Source of the DNA: Fratercula arctica
Taxonomy: Eukaryota; Chordata; Aves; Charadriiformes; Alcidae
Assembly: GCA_947846985.1 (NCBI GenBank)
Contig: CANTUZ010000005.1
Location: 558,001 to 622,000 of the forward strand
Direction: 5' to 3'
DNA length: 64,000 bases
Part shown: positions 1 to 42,800 of the stretch, piece after piece
How positions within the stretch are numbered: position 1 is the first letter of the stretch
Layout: every line of letters starts with the position of its first letter
Translations under genes and position numbers: made by a program
The notes under the pieces: generated by a model
The model's database searches: none
Seen by the model: only the letters and a program-made list of their open reading frames with translations
Told to the model about the DNA's origin: nothing

Positions 1-641
1 CCCAGAACTGCACTGACTGCAGTTTTTAAAAGCACCAATTATTGACAGTCACAGCGTGTGTCGGCAAACAACTGCCTGTCCCAGGCTGCAGTGGAATGAA
101 TGCTAGTCACTTCCTCTGAATCACAGCGAAAGGGAAACCACTGCGACAAGCAATGGATCCGATGCCATCGGACCTGCTCAGGTGCTGCCCCGGCTGTAAC
201 GGGAATCTCGCTTTCTGAGCTTTCTGATGTCAACGCTGGGACCAAAGACGGGACACACACTGGCCCTTGTAATCGTGTGGACGTGCGGAAACACAATAAG
301 AGACTGGTCTTACCCTCAGCCAGAGCCTGAGAGGCAGAAAAGCTGCTTGGGCTATGCCCACTGGACTTCAGATAGTCTCAGCTGCGAGGGGATTTTATTT
401 TCTTGCTCACCATACCAAAGGAGGAAATGGAAGATAACTCTCCATGGCTTTTTGTTTCATAGGAAAAGGACACCCCCCCCCCAATTAATGTTTCCTTGAT
501 GAAATAAAGGACGAAACAGAAACACTATCGCAGGGCCAGGAGGAAGGGAAAAACTCCATCACAGGGAAGGGAGAAACCCTGCACACAGTGGGAGGAAAAA
601 GGCAGCTCTGCTCATACAGCAGCAAAGAGCAAGGCACTTAC
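1..641 (-). other. IGHMBP2 intron 9 (partial)
   Basis: The donor-proximal part of the intron after exon 9. It contains a run of about ten C near 473-482 and otherwise nothing I can identify. The next exon lies off the left edge. Confidence 0.85.
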
Positions 642-30798
<30,157 letters not shown>

Positions 30799-30854
30799 CC
30801 ACCCGCGCCCCGCCGGCCACTTCCGCTTCCGGGGCGGGGGTCGGGGTCACCGCG
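30799..30854. promoter_or_regulatory. Bidirectional promoter core, IGHMBP2/MRPL21
   Basis: Only 56 bases separate the two divergent start codons. The gap has two same-direction ETS-type sites (ACTTCCG at 30819-30825 and CTTCCGG at 30826-30832) directly followed by a GC box (GGGGCGGGGG at 30831-30840). No TATA box is seen. ETS (GABP/NRF-2) sites are common in promoters of nuclear genes for mitochondrial proteins, which fits MRPL21. Transcription start sites cannot be fixed from sequence and may lie inside either first exon. Confidence 0.8.
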
Positions 30855-30894
30855 ATGGCGGCGACGGTGGCGGGGGCCCGGCGGCGGGCGGCAG
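30855..30894 (+). CDS. MRPL21: MRPL21 exon 1 (start codon)
   Basis: Forty coding bases for [13 protein letters not shown] plus one base of Ala14, with donor GCAG|GTGAGG. This is the first part of the predicted mitochondrial targeting peptide, in a CpG-rich setting. Confidence 0.9.
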
Positions 30895-33800
30895 GTGAGG
30901 CGGGACCGGACGGCTCCGCTCCGGCCGGGGGAGGGAAGGAGGGGGGCGGCGGGGCAGGGTCTCCGCCGCCGGCAGTTTGAATGGCACGGCCCGGCCCCCC
31001 AGCGAGCCCCCGCGGCCTCCCCGCGCAGGGCCCCTGGCCCCGTGTATCCACGGCGGTGGGGGAAAGCTGTGGGAGGGACACGGGAGGAGCGACTCGGGTC
31101 GTACCAGCATCAGCCTCGGAGCAGCCAGAAAGCTGTTGGGAGGCGGGGGACACACGTTAACAAAAAGGAGAATCAACTTTACGCGCTTTTTTTTCTGTCC
31201 TGGCGTGAATCTTCCAGGAAAATCCAGGGGCTGGGGCGTGTGTAGCGACCCATCAACCGCCTCCTCGGGCCGGGGAGCTGGCCGGGTGTTTGTCGTGGGC
31301 TCGGGGGCTCTGCACTCACAGCTGGGTTGGGTTCTGTGCCGGGCCAGCCTGGCCTCGGTGAGCCTCGGCCGCAGCAGGGAGCAGGGTCAGTAGGACTGGC
31401 TTTCGGAGGTCCTTCCAGTCCCTTGTGTTGTCGTGCTTTGGTTGGTGGGTGAAAAAGGTAACGCTCCTGCAAAGAAGCTGTGCGCAGTCTGTCTTTTAAT
31501 TAAGCAAATTGTTCCAGAAAGCGTATTGTTATTCCTGAGAAAACATAGGGATAAATCCCTGAACATGTGCGTTGAGATCTTCATCTCTTTCTGCTAATTA
31601 ACATTGCGTGCAAGTCCAGCTCCTTTCCCAAAAATGCTGAAGCTACACTCAAAGTGTAATTTAAGTTGTAGTAAACCACTCATTCTTTGGAGATTTGTGT
31701 ATTGTATGGTAACACAGCCTCACTGGGTGAATGTTAGCTCGTGTATATGTAGCTCTGAAAAGCCTGAATACATTTTTCTGATTCCCGTATTCTGTTGTTG
31801 TTACATGATTAGCTATGTAGCTCCTCCACTCCTCTTGCCTAGAAGGAAGAGGCATGGCTGGGATGGTGATAACCCAGACACACGAGTCCTAAAACCAAAT
31901 CTGCCAAATCTTCCAGTTCCCTGTGTTTCGCTGCTGTTGCAGTGTCTGCTTGGGAGCTCCAGGGCCAGTGAGTTACTGGCGCCTTGTCTTCCTGCTCTCA
32001 TTTCGGAGTGGAAACTGTAAGGCTTAGTAGAAGTCTCTGCGAATCACCTGGTAAATGTGTAATAGCTGCCCTCCCCTTTTTGGAGGGCCCAAAGGGCTGG
32101 AAGGAATCCTTCTAGCATCAGTGCTCAGAATTGAGAGTGCACCACAGTGTTCTTCAGACCACCCATTCCTCCCCTCTGCCTTTCAGTCACGTTGTTTTCA
32201 AAGAGAGGTGGGATGCTTTGAGCGTATCTATATTAAATTGTTGAGTCTAGCTGGAAGAGTCACTTGAAGTAAGTGTGTTTGCAGTGGAAGGCCTTTCTCC
32301 CGCCCTCTGACAGTGCTGCACACAACTGATGGGTCCTTTCTCTTATTGTGTATCTTCTTTTGCTTCCCTCTCTAACTTTGCCTGTCGTGATAAAACTGAA
32401 CAAAGCTTTTACAGACAGAAAAATGGTACCACAAAGCTGACCAGCGCTGTGACGCTTCAGCATTGCAGGAATGCTGCCTCACCAGGAATAAAAGCCCAGC
32501 AGTTGCTGCTTACTTTTAATTATTTTTCCTTCTCTCCCTTTTTAGCCTTGTTCCTTTCATCTGTGGTTCGGCACCAGAGTTCCCAGAGCACGTCACTGCA
32601 GCAAGGGTAATGTCAAATGACTTTCTGCTTTGCTTTTTGCCCCTTGAAATGCTGACTGTCCTTGGTGGGGATGGGGAGGGCAGCTTGTTTTTCCTTTGGA
32701 AAGGAGACTTGTCTGACCCCTTTGTTGCTTCCCAATAAGTCTTGTACTCTCTGCTTACCTTCAGTCACCTTTGCCAGCAGGATGCTTCTGTTGATTTGCA
32801 AGGCAGAGTCTAGAGGCAAGTGGTTAGACCCTGCACGGAGGAAAGGGCTGCAGTGTGGGCTCAGCCTGTAGTAGACAACAGAGAAGCCACTCAAGTCAGG
32901 ACATTGAAATGCTTCAACTGCAGTGTGGGCTTCAGCTGCCACTCCTCTTTCTAGGTACAGGTAGTCTTCTCCTGAGACAAGGTTTATCTTCTGCCTGGAG
33001 TCTCTGATACCTGATAAATACCGAACTTGCACAGCAGTCTTCATAAAATATGAATATGAGCCAGCAGTGTGCCCAGGTGGCCAAGGCGGCCAGCAGCACC
33101 CTGGCCTGTATCAGGAAGAGTGTGGCCAGCAGGACTGGGGCAGTGACCATTCCCCTGCACTGGGCACTGGTGAGGCCTCACCTCAAGGGCTGTGTCCAGT
33201 TTTGGGCCCTTCACTCCAAGAAAGACATTGAGGGGCTGGAGCGTGTCCAGAGAAGGGCAACGGAGCCAATGGGGGGTCTGGAGCACGAGTCCTGTGAGGA
33301 GCGGCTGAGGGAGCTGGGGGTGTTCAGCCTGGAGAAGAGGAGGCTGAGGGGAGACCTTCTCGCTCTCTCCAGCTCCCTGAAAGGAGGGTGCAGCCAGGGG
33401 GGATCGGTCTCTTCTCCCAAGGAACAGGCCATGGGACAAGAGGAAACGGCTTCAAGTTGCGCCAGGGGAGGTTTAGGATGGATATTAGGAGCCATTTCTT
33501 CACTGAAAGGGTTTTTAAGCCTTGGACCAGGCTGCCCAGGGCAGTGGTGGGGTCACCATTCCTGGAATGGTTTAAAAGACAGGTAGATGTGGCGCTTAGG
33601 GACGTGGTGCAGTGGTGAACTTGGCAGTGTCAGATTGATGGTTGGACTTGATGATCTTAAAGGTCTTTTCCAACCTAAACGAGTCTATGATTCTGTGAAA
33701 TGTGGTTAACAGCCCAAGCACGGGACACCGAGCCAGAAGACTTCAGGCTTCATTTGCTTCAGCCCTTTGAGAGCTAATTCTTTGGGCCTTTACTTTGTTT

Positions 33801-36800
33801 GCTCTGCTGGGATCTCCTGCAGAGGAGCCTGGCAGAGCTGCAGGCTGTGCTGCTGCTTGCTTTAACCAGAAGGGGACATTGCAGAAAGAGAGAACTCCTG
33901 TGAGCAGCAGCGGGGAGAAATGGCAAGATAAGCTCATTCTGTCTGTGCTGCTGAAGGGTGCAGGGGGGGGGCCTCTTCCCGCTGTTCCTCAAGCGTGTGG
34001 GAACACAGTTTGGATCTCTGCCTCTGTGACACAGTGCCCAACATTATTACTAAACCCTGCAACAGACCCACTTGGTCCTTGTGGTTATGTACTTGCTCGC
34101 GATTGCTTTGGGTTTCTGTTAAATTAAAGCCCTTTGAAAGGCATTGCTGGCTATTACAGAGTAAATTGATCAAACACAACTACTTGTTTCACTAGCATCT
34201 GATATTCTTCCCTGAATATTTTATGCAGTTTGTGCATCCTGTGTTATTTATAGAAGGCGTGGATCTCGGCGCGCAGGAAATTCTGGACTTCCCATTCGTG
34301 GTGGAGTCCGTATTTACTGAGCAGCACGGTTCTCTTCCAATTTCAGAAACCGGATACCTTTCTGGTCATCTCATCGAGGTCCAGGGTGAATCTCCCTCCT
34401 CTTTAGGTCCAAGATTGTCTTTGTGGTATTGTAGATTCCTGCTTAATAAGGAACTATAATCTGGTGCCTTTTCATCATGTGTCTCTTTCTGAGTAAAGGC
34501 ATTTGACACCTCTCAGGATAATCCCTGAAAGCTGCAGGATGGGCTTGTGCCTCCTTTCCCTGCCCCCTGAAGCGTGTTCCGCAGCTCTGATGAAAGCACT
34601 GCATGTGCAAAGTACTGTCCCTGGTTAAAGAGCTGCTTTTCTCGCCAGCTCCTTGGGAACAAATCAATAGTTTTTGTAACTGGCTCTTATGCAGAGATGT
34701 AAACAGCTGCCTCTGGTCCTCCTTGTTGCTCTTTGTCCTAGAGATCTTGAAAAACAGCTAATTATAAGCAAGTGCCATTTGCATTTTTTCCACTCAAACT
34801 CACACTGTGAGTTTTGCGTAGTGTTTCATTTTTGAATTAACACCCAGTGGCACATTTGAGCAGAGTTAATTGTTGTTCAGCTCTGATGTTTTAAGCAGGG
34901 TTCTCGTGGTTTGGTGCTGTCTGCACCGCTGTCAGAAAGGCAGCGTAAATACCTGTGGTACTGATGGTACAGAGCGTGAGGCACTCGCGAGTGAGTTCGG
35001 TTTTGAGGCAGAGGATCCCTCCCAGTGATAAATTTGAGAAAAGCAGAAGGAATCCACCATGCCAGCTACTGAGAACATGTTGCTGGCTGAAATGCCGCTG
35101 GCAGTTTTCAGTCTTTTGTTGTGCATCGATACTGTAGGCTGCTTGCCTTCAGGCCCCTAGTTTATTCACTAAACTGAAGGTGTCGTGTGTTGTGACAGCC
35201 ACGTGCCATTTTCAGTAAGTAAGAGAGCAACATCTAAGTGTAGAAAGTAGAGCAGGCTTCAGGTAGATGTCTTCTGCACAGAGTTTGTCATTCAGGTGCT
35301 GGTGCAGTTTGAGCTGTGGTTGTTCTGTGATGGTATCGGTGCCGAACGATCCTAAAGGGATGTGTCTGTGATGCTCAGGAGTCCCTGGGCTGGTCACTGG
35401 GAAGGTCTTTGGAGACTGATGCGACATTTTGAAATGGAGAGGCTCTTGTCTCAGCACTACAGTGGCAGAGTGTTTGAAAAGAGATGTTATTAAAGCAATT
35501 CTCTATCGCAACGTGGAATTTACCCTTTCAAGAAGAATAAGGATTTAATTTGTACCTTTTAGCACAATATCTTGGTGCTCAAAGTCATCATGAGGCGCGG
35601 TGCTTGTGCTTGGCTGGATGGAGGTGGGACAGTGCACGCTCCTGCTCCCTTCTGTGGTCAACCTGAACCCAGATAGGCACACTCTGAGAAGTCCTGTTAG
35701 ATGCCTCTGCTAGTCCCTCCCCAGTCTGGTGCTGTCTATTGTAGACAGACATGGTAATGGCACAGGAGAGGCTTTTGGGCTAAACATTTGTGATATTAAA
35801 AGCTGAATCGCAGTGGGGGTGGGAGAAGCAGTTATTATTGCCATTCAGGGAATGCAGCTGTAAGTGACAAAAGAAGAGCAGCCTCATAACTCTCCTGTAA
35901 GAACCCAGCTGTGGTCTTAAGGCCCTCTCTAAACTATCTATTTAACAGAGAAACGCTTCAAAAAATAGAGGAAAAAAGGATGCCTGTGAGTCATTCATGT
36001 GTAGCGCTCAAGGCTGGCTTAGGAATGCTCATTAGCCCTTCTTCCCCATCACAGGCACGTTTCCTCCTCCCGGATGCTCCCCGCTATCCGGGAACTTCAG
36101 GGTTTTGTACTTGGTGCTGAAGTGGGCTGCAGAGCGTTAGCGTGCAGCCTCTCAGCTGTGGGGGAGGTAGAACTCACGTGTAAGCAAGGCTTAAGGTAGG
36201 TCTGTTTCCATTGCAGTTGGTGACAAAATTCCAGTCTGTAAAAACAAGGCGGTGGGAAGTCACTGGTGGTCACTGAGCTTGCACACCACTAGCACGTCCG
36301 GCTGCAGATCTCCACATCAGGAACAAGTGACAGCCCAGCCTGGGCAAATTTTCAGTTAATTTTCAGTCTGCCATCCTCTGTCCCTAACACTTAAGACCGG
36401 AATAGAAAAACCTCTCCTCACTCATAAGCTGCTACAAAGTGAAATGTGATCTGGGGGAAATTGCCTTCTGGCCCAAGTGGGCTTTGGGTTGAGCCCTTCA
36501 TACTGACAGCCATGAAGTCTCCTGTACAACTTCTGCTCTCCCAGTGGAAAAGCACTTTCTACTCTATCTCCAGCTTCTTTTGCCTTTTTTCTTCTCTTCA
36601 CGTTTTACATCTCTTGACAATATCTGTTTGCTACAAGTGAATCTTATCTTATCATTCACAGACTTGTTGCCAAAACATCTCTGACTTCACCGCCATGGCC
36701 TGAAGTGAAACTTCCGGATCCAGTAGAAGCAGCAAAGTATCACGCAGGTAAAGGTCTCAAGCCTCAGGTGAAGCCCAGCACTCCAGTATTGCCACTGGTG

Positions 36801-39800
36801 GTCTGATTGAGCATAAATAAGTATCTTCAATTACTGGAGCTAGTTTTTGTTCTTTGCATTTTTGTTTCATTTCTGGCACGTGTTAGTGTCACTGGACTTG
36901 TGCTCCAGCTGCTGCTGTTGGAGGTTTGGGTAGAATATGAGGTTTTGGGTAGAATACGAGGTCTCTGTGGTTTCTGACAGCATGACAGGTTGTAAGTGCC
37001 CCTGAGGGATCTTACCTGATGTCATGTGTTGCTTTCTAAAGCATGAAACAAGCCTTTTGGACAGGAGAAAACAATTTTTTTTCTTTTAATGGATAAATCA
37101 AAAAGCTAAAGCCAGCATAAGCAGTTGGATGGTGGGCACGTCAGAGAGCTGGTGTATTTTAGTGCACAAAACGGAACACTAGAGCCAGCATAAGCAGTTG
37201 GATGGTGGGCACGTGACAGAGCTGCAGAGGTGTGACATAAGGCAGTGAGCAGCTGGGAAGCAGAATAACGTTAGTGAAGGCATTCTTGTCCCCACATCTA
37301 GTCAGTATCGTTGAACACAGCCAGTGGCCACCTGAAAGCAGCACGTGGACCGTCCAGCGGTAGCCTCACCAGTCAGCCAGTGCCCATAGCTGTTTAGCAG
37401 CCACCCTCCCTGCTTAGCCTTACTAGGATGTGGCAGTCTTCCACTGGTACCCAGGCACAGGTTCCCCCAGCAGACGGGGATGTGAAATCAAATACAGAGA
37501 AGGTGTATGCGTCTAGCCTCCTATTGCCCCGGTGGGGCTGTTGTCATCCAGAGCGGGCTAGGGATGGCAGTGGGGAAGCCGACACGGGTTCGGGGTGTTT
37601 CTCAGAACTAGGCAGTAACGAGCCCCAGCGGGTGAATTTCCTTTACAGTTGTGGTGGCAATTAGCAGTTGTGTACTTCATGCAAGCAATGAGCTCCTGTG
37701 TTTATTAAGAGGCAGTCTCACTGTCTCCTTGCTTTAGCCTCTGGGACATCTGGGAAGGGCACCTGACTTCTCTGCTTTAGGTGGAGGAGACCCAGGAAGT
37801 AAAGGAGAGCAGTTCTTTTACAAGGAGAGAGTGAGAGGAGAAGAGCTGAGTTGTGTCCACCTTGTTGCAGATAGTCAGCCATCATCTGGCTGAGTGTGCC
37901 AATAACTGTGTGTGACGTGCTTTGGAGAGAGCCTCCTGCTCCAGCTCTCCTCTCTGGCTGGTTTTCATCCTGCTCTTTATCTCCTTTGTGCTCCTGGGAC
38001 TGCTGAAGTGACAGATGAGCGTTCTGTCCCTGAGCGTGATTTGACCCAGTAGTGAACCGTAAGCTGCTGGGTCTGCTTTGCCGAAGCCCTGTGGTGAGCA
38101 GGGTCCCATGTTCCCCTGACTGATTCACGTGGGATCCTTGGGCCCGCTGTGATTTCTGTGCCTTGTACCCTCCTACTGTTTATGAGCCTGCATCATTATC
38201 TCCTGGCTGTGCTTATCCAAAGCAAACAGCAGCGAGAACATTTGAATTCTGCCTTCTGTTTTCCTGCTGGCAGTGGAAACAGCCATGGATATTTTAGGAA
38301 GGGTCGCTCCACATGGTGCTGAGATACAAGCCACGCTAGCGATCAAATGGTAACATCACTTGATGTTTCCTGTCGCTAGAGGTGTTTGGAAGAGTTATCA
38401 ACAGCTTTCAGAGCCCGAGTACAGCAAAGAAAATGTACCTTTTCTGGTTACCAAAAGATGAGAAAGCCCTGTGGGTAGAAAGTTGAAATTTGACAAGGAG
38501 GTAACCCTTGTTAGAGTGTGACTTTACATGGATTTTGTTAAGAGAAAATTGTAAGCCAGCACTTGGAAATTTTGAAACGTTGACCACAGGACTACTGATA
38601 GACCTAGATCAGCACTTTAGAGCTGTGAGAAATTTGTTGTACCTGTTGTGCAGCTGAGCGCATGCCAAAGAGAAGGGGGTTGTATTTTTTCTCTGGACTT
38701 TGTATTAGACCACTGTAAATCAGAGAAAAGAGCTCACAGTGGATTTTTCTTCTGGGACTGCCGTTCCAGCAACACAGAAGCTGAACTCTTCATTGTAGTG
38801 GGAACTGCAGCAACTAGTGCCTTGCAAATAGTTTCTGTTCTTACCTCTACCTTTAATAGTTTGCATCTGCTGGCTTGAAACTTGGACACTTTCAGAGTGT
38901 TCCTGTAAGGGCTGGGTTTGGTTTGACTGGCTGCTAAATTCTTGTCTGTCCCAAATGGCTGTTGTTTTGTTTACATTCCAAGAAAAAATGATTCAGACAC
39001 TTTTGAGGACAGTGAAAAAAAAATCTGTTTTTCCAGTTATAGAAAAGTTGCTCTTTTTCTGAACAGCTGAAGAGGGCGGAAAGCTACTATTTGGCAGGGG
39101 AATGGCACTCATTAAGCAATACCTTCTGATGTTCCCATCAAAATTGGGCTTGGCCTCACTGCACAGGAGGCTGGTCACAGAAAGCTGAGTTGGGTCGAGT
39201 GTAGGACCTCGTCCCTGGGATCTGTACTGCTGCTGGCACCCGCGCTGCGGGCATGTGCGTGTGGGAAGAGAGTTTCTGGAAAAGAAGGAGGGAAAGGTCT
39301 GTCTTGTCTCTGCCGCAGGCAGGGGTTCTCAGGCCAGGCTTGGGTAGTTGGGAGCCCTTTTTCCTGTGTCCTGTGCCAAACTGCTCCTGATGCTCTGCCT
39401 GCCTTACGCAGTGTTCAGAGTCCTGCGCCTTCCGCACATTACTTGGAAATTGAGGGGAGCTGCCTTCCAAATGTAGGGTGTGTGGACAAGCGCTCTTTTC
39501 TGGAACGCTTTCTATCTGAATACAGTGCATTTCAGGATGCCTGAGAAACAGACTGAGAAGTCAAGTCTTAGATTAGCTACACGGTATATATATTAGGTGT
39601 TTACTTACGCATGGGTTTGCCAGCAACTAAAATACAAATAGGTCATTAAGTTTACGAAAGGGAGGCTCACATGTCATAGGAAACAACATTGCTGTTGATC
39701 TTTGCTTAAAACTTCCCAGAAGAGAAGGGTTTTGGTGGGAGAGCAGTGTGGCTGAATCACTTTTGAAGAGCTCTTCACTGCTTGCTGGGTTTTCTCCCCT

Positions 39801-42800
39801 GATTCCGTCCCTGCTGTTTGCCAACAGAAGTGGTACAAAAGGTGAACAAGATGATCGCAACGGGGCAGTACGGGAGGCTCTTTGCTGTGGTCCACTTTGC
39901 CAGCAAGCAGTGGAAAATAACCAGCGAAGACTTGATTATGATGGACAACGTGCTGGAGGCTGAATGTGGAGACCGAATCCGGATGGAAAAGGTGACGTGC
40001 CTGTGATGCCATGCTGTGTATGGGGCCAGAGCAAATTGCCTGCGAACATTCCTTGAGGCAAAACCCATAACTGGTTTTTAAAAACAAGTCCTGCAGAGCT
40101 CCTGTTGGATCTCCCGTTCCCACTCCAGCTATGTGCTTTGCCTGAGTTTTGTTCCAATTTCAGCTACTCCGTTAGTGATAATGTTACTGTGATTTCTGTG
40201 GAACAGGGTTGGAATGAGTCGTGCCAGACTCTGTTAGGAGACAGATTTCTGTTGTACTAACTTCATCCAAAACCGAAAAATTACAGTTGTTGTTTCTAGA
40301 GACGGCAGCTAAAGACTGTGTTTACCTTAAGCCTCTAACACCCAAAATACTTGCAGTGCTCCCAGAGGGACTGTCACTGCTCAGTGCTTTGCAAGATCCT
40401 TATCACGCTGAGTGTGTTGGGTGGAGGGAGCGGGATGGTGCATGACAGGGAGAAGTGCCACGATGCAATTCAATATCTTTATCCTTCGCCTTGGTTAACT
40501 AGCAGGAACTTGTAGAGGCTCATTAATCCAAGTCTTAAATGAAAGATTATGAAGTGGGATTCTGTTGGCTAAATGTTGGTTGTTAGAGCCCAGCGAGCAG
40601 CAAAGGAGAGCTGGGCAGTTTTTCTATTCATCCATTGCTTTGAAGCCCAGTTTTGAGGCAGCTTTCCTGGCATGCCTTCAGCCGTGTCCTGCATCCTTGT
40701 GTACATCAGAGAGAGCAGCGGTTTGCGTGGGGAGGCAGCTAGGAAGGCAAAGGTCTAGGTGGGAATGAAGAAGGTGAAAAACTCGCCTAACCACCATAAC
40801 CCTTTGGGGACTTCACTGGCAAGTATCTGTCTAAAACAAAAGTCAGAATGTGTCATGGCCATTTATGTGCTGCTTTTGACTGCTGCCATACAGTCGGTGT
40901 GGGGAAGGAGGCAGTCTGAAGAAATGCTGCCTCTTCTCCCTGTATCCTCTCTCTTATCCTGCCTGCTCCTTTAGATAGGCTGAAGTGCCCTGAAACAAAA
41001 GGGCTAGAACCTGGGGTGGTGAATCCCCCCCGATGTTCCTTTCTTTATTGCCTGCCTTGAGGCCTCATGGAGGAGAATGAGGAAAGTGGGTTTTTACTGG
41101 GATACATAGCAATTGCTATAAAAATCCAATGATTCTAGGAGCTGCCATTCATCTGGATCCCACGCAAGGCATATTATTCTTCTGCCCTGTATTGCCTGTC
41201 ATATCCTTTACAACTGCTGGTGAGCCAGAACAGAGAGGTTCAGCGTGTTCTGATCAGCGTGAAAGATACTTCTAAAGCATGTTTCCGTAGGATAAGCTGT
41301 CCTGGAAAACTGTCTGTTTAGTGAACCTTTTTCTCGCTTGTTAGCTGCCTTTCCCCACCATCCCTCTCTAGTAGCAGTGTCAGCTTTGAAACGTGTAAAG
41401 GCCTATTTTTAAGCAGTTTGACTCCTTTGTGGTGGCTGTAGAATTTGGAAGGTACTGCTTGCATTTCTCCTGGGACAATGAGCCATATGCCTGATTTATT
41501 TTCCATAGGTTTTGCTGGTTGGTGCTGATGACTTCACACTTATTGGAAGGCCGCTCCTGGGGTAAGATGTCTCATACAAGAATTATTTTCAAGACAATTC
41601 TTGTACTTAATTGTAGCTTCAGGGCTCCTACAGTCCCTGAAACTGAACAGAAACCTGGATTTATGAGCACTAGCTTTTTTCCCAGCCCTGTGGCTTTTGA
41701 AAGCATCACCAATAAACCAAGCTCGTCAACCCCTGCTGACTCTAACCATTGCCATGGTGCCAGGACAGAGCAGCAGCACCCATTTCTAAGGTAACTGTAG
41801 GATATTCACCTCTGTTGGCTTGGATCTTTTTTTCATAAGCTTTTGCGCAAACTCGCAGTAAATCTTGCCCTTCAATATCTTTACTCCCTTACCCTAATTC
41901 CGGTGATAGTCATCTTAGAATAAGCCAGAAATCCTTGCCCACCCCTTAATCTCTTAATTTGACTTGGGTTTTTTAAGCGATTTCCTTCTGCCCTTGTCTT
42001 AACCTAGCAGGCCTTAATCTTAATTTTAGAGTTCCTAATTTTCCCTTCCTCCTAGTCACATAGTCCAGCAGTCACAGAGCTGAGGAGGAGTTTACCTGCT
42101 TGGCACCCTCTCCATCCCAGTGCTGTAGGACTTGCTATACACACCGGCAGAACACCTGGTCCTTCCTTTTCTTCACCCAACGGATGTGGTGCATGGCCCA
42201 GGTGTTACTGCTCAGCTCTTAGCACTAGCCAGGACTAAAGTCAGGAACTATTGTTCCCAGGGCAAGAGGTTTCAGTGGTAAAACGCTAGTCGAGATAAGG
42301 TGGGTTGCAAGTGCCCGAAGTGTCCGGAAGCCCTGGCTGTGGGCTGGCTGCAGCCTAAACCGCACCTTTAGGTCTTGGCTTCAACCGCAGCAACTTTGGC
42401 AGAGGATGGTCAGGTAAGGAGGAACTTGCACATCTGAGAATGATTTCTTGGTGGCTTGTAGATTCAGGTTAGAAATACCACGTGGTGCGAGATTGGTTTC
42501 ACTTGAGTGCTCTCTGTGGTACCAGGGGGCTGTTGGTATCTAAGAGTTACTTGTGACATGCTCACGTGGTTGATAACATGTTCAGTTGTACTGGTGGTAA
42601 CTGCCTCGGGTTCCCAGTGTTAGGTGGGATTTTGAGGGCTGCCAGTCCTTTTAACAGTACTGCAAAGAGATCCGGAATAGCAAATCAATCATAGAATCAC
42701 AGAATGGTTTGGGTTGGAAGGGACCTCAAAGATCATCTAATTCCAGCCTCCCTGCCCTGGGCAGGGACACCTCCCACCAGCCCAGGCTGCTCAAAGCCCC

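Larger units (their letters stand above)
36748..39827 (+). other. MRPL21 intron 3
   Basis: 3.1 kb with two small local duplications (36921-36961 and 37111-37221). Nothing else is recognised. Confidence 0.88.
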
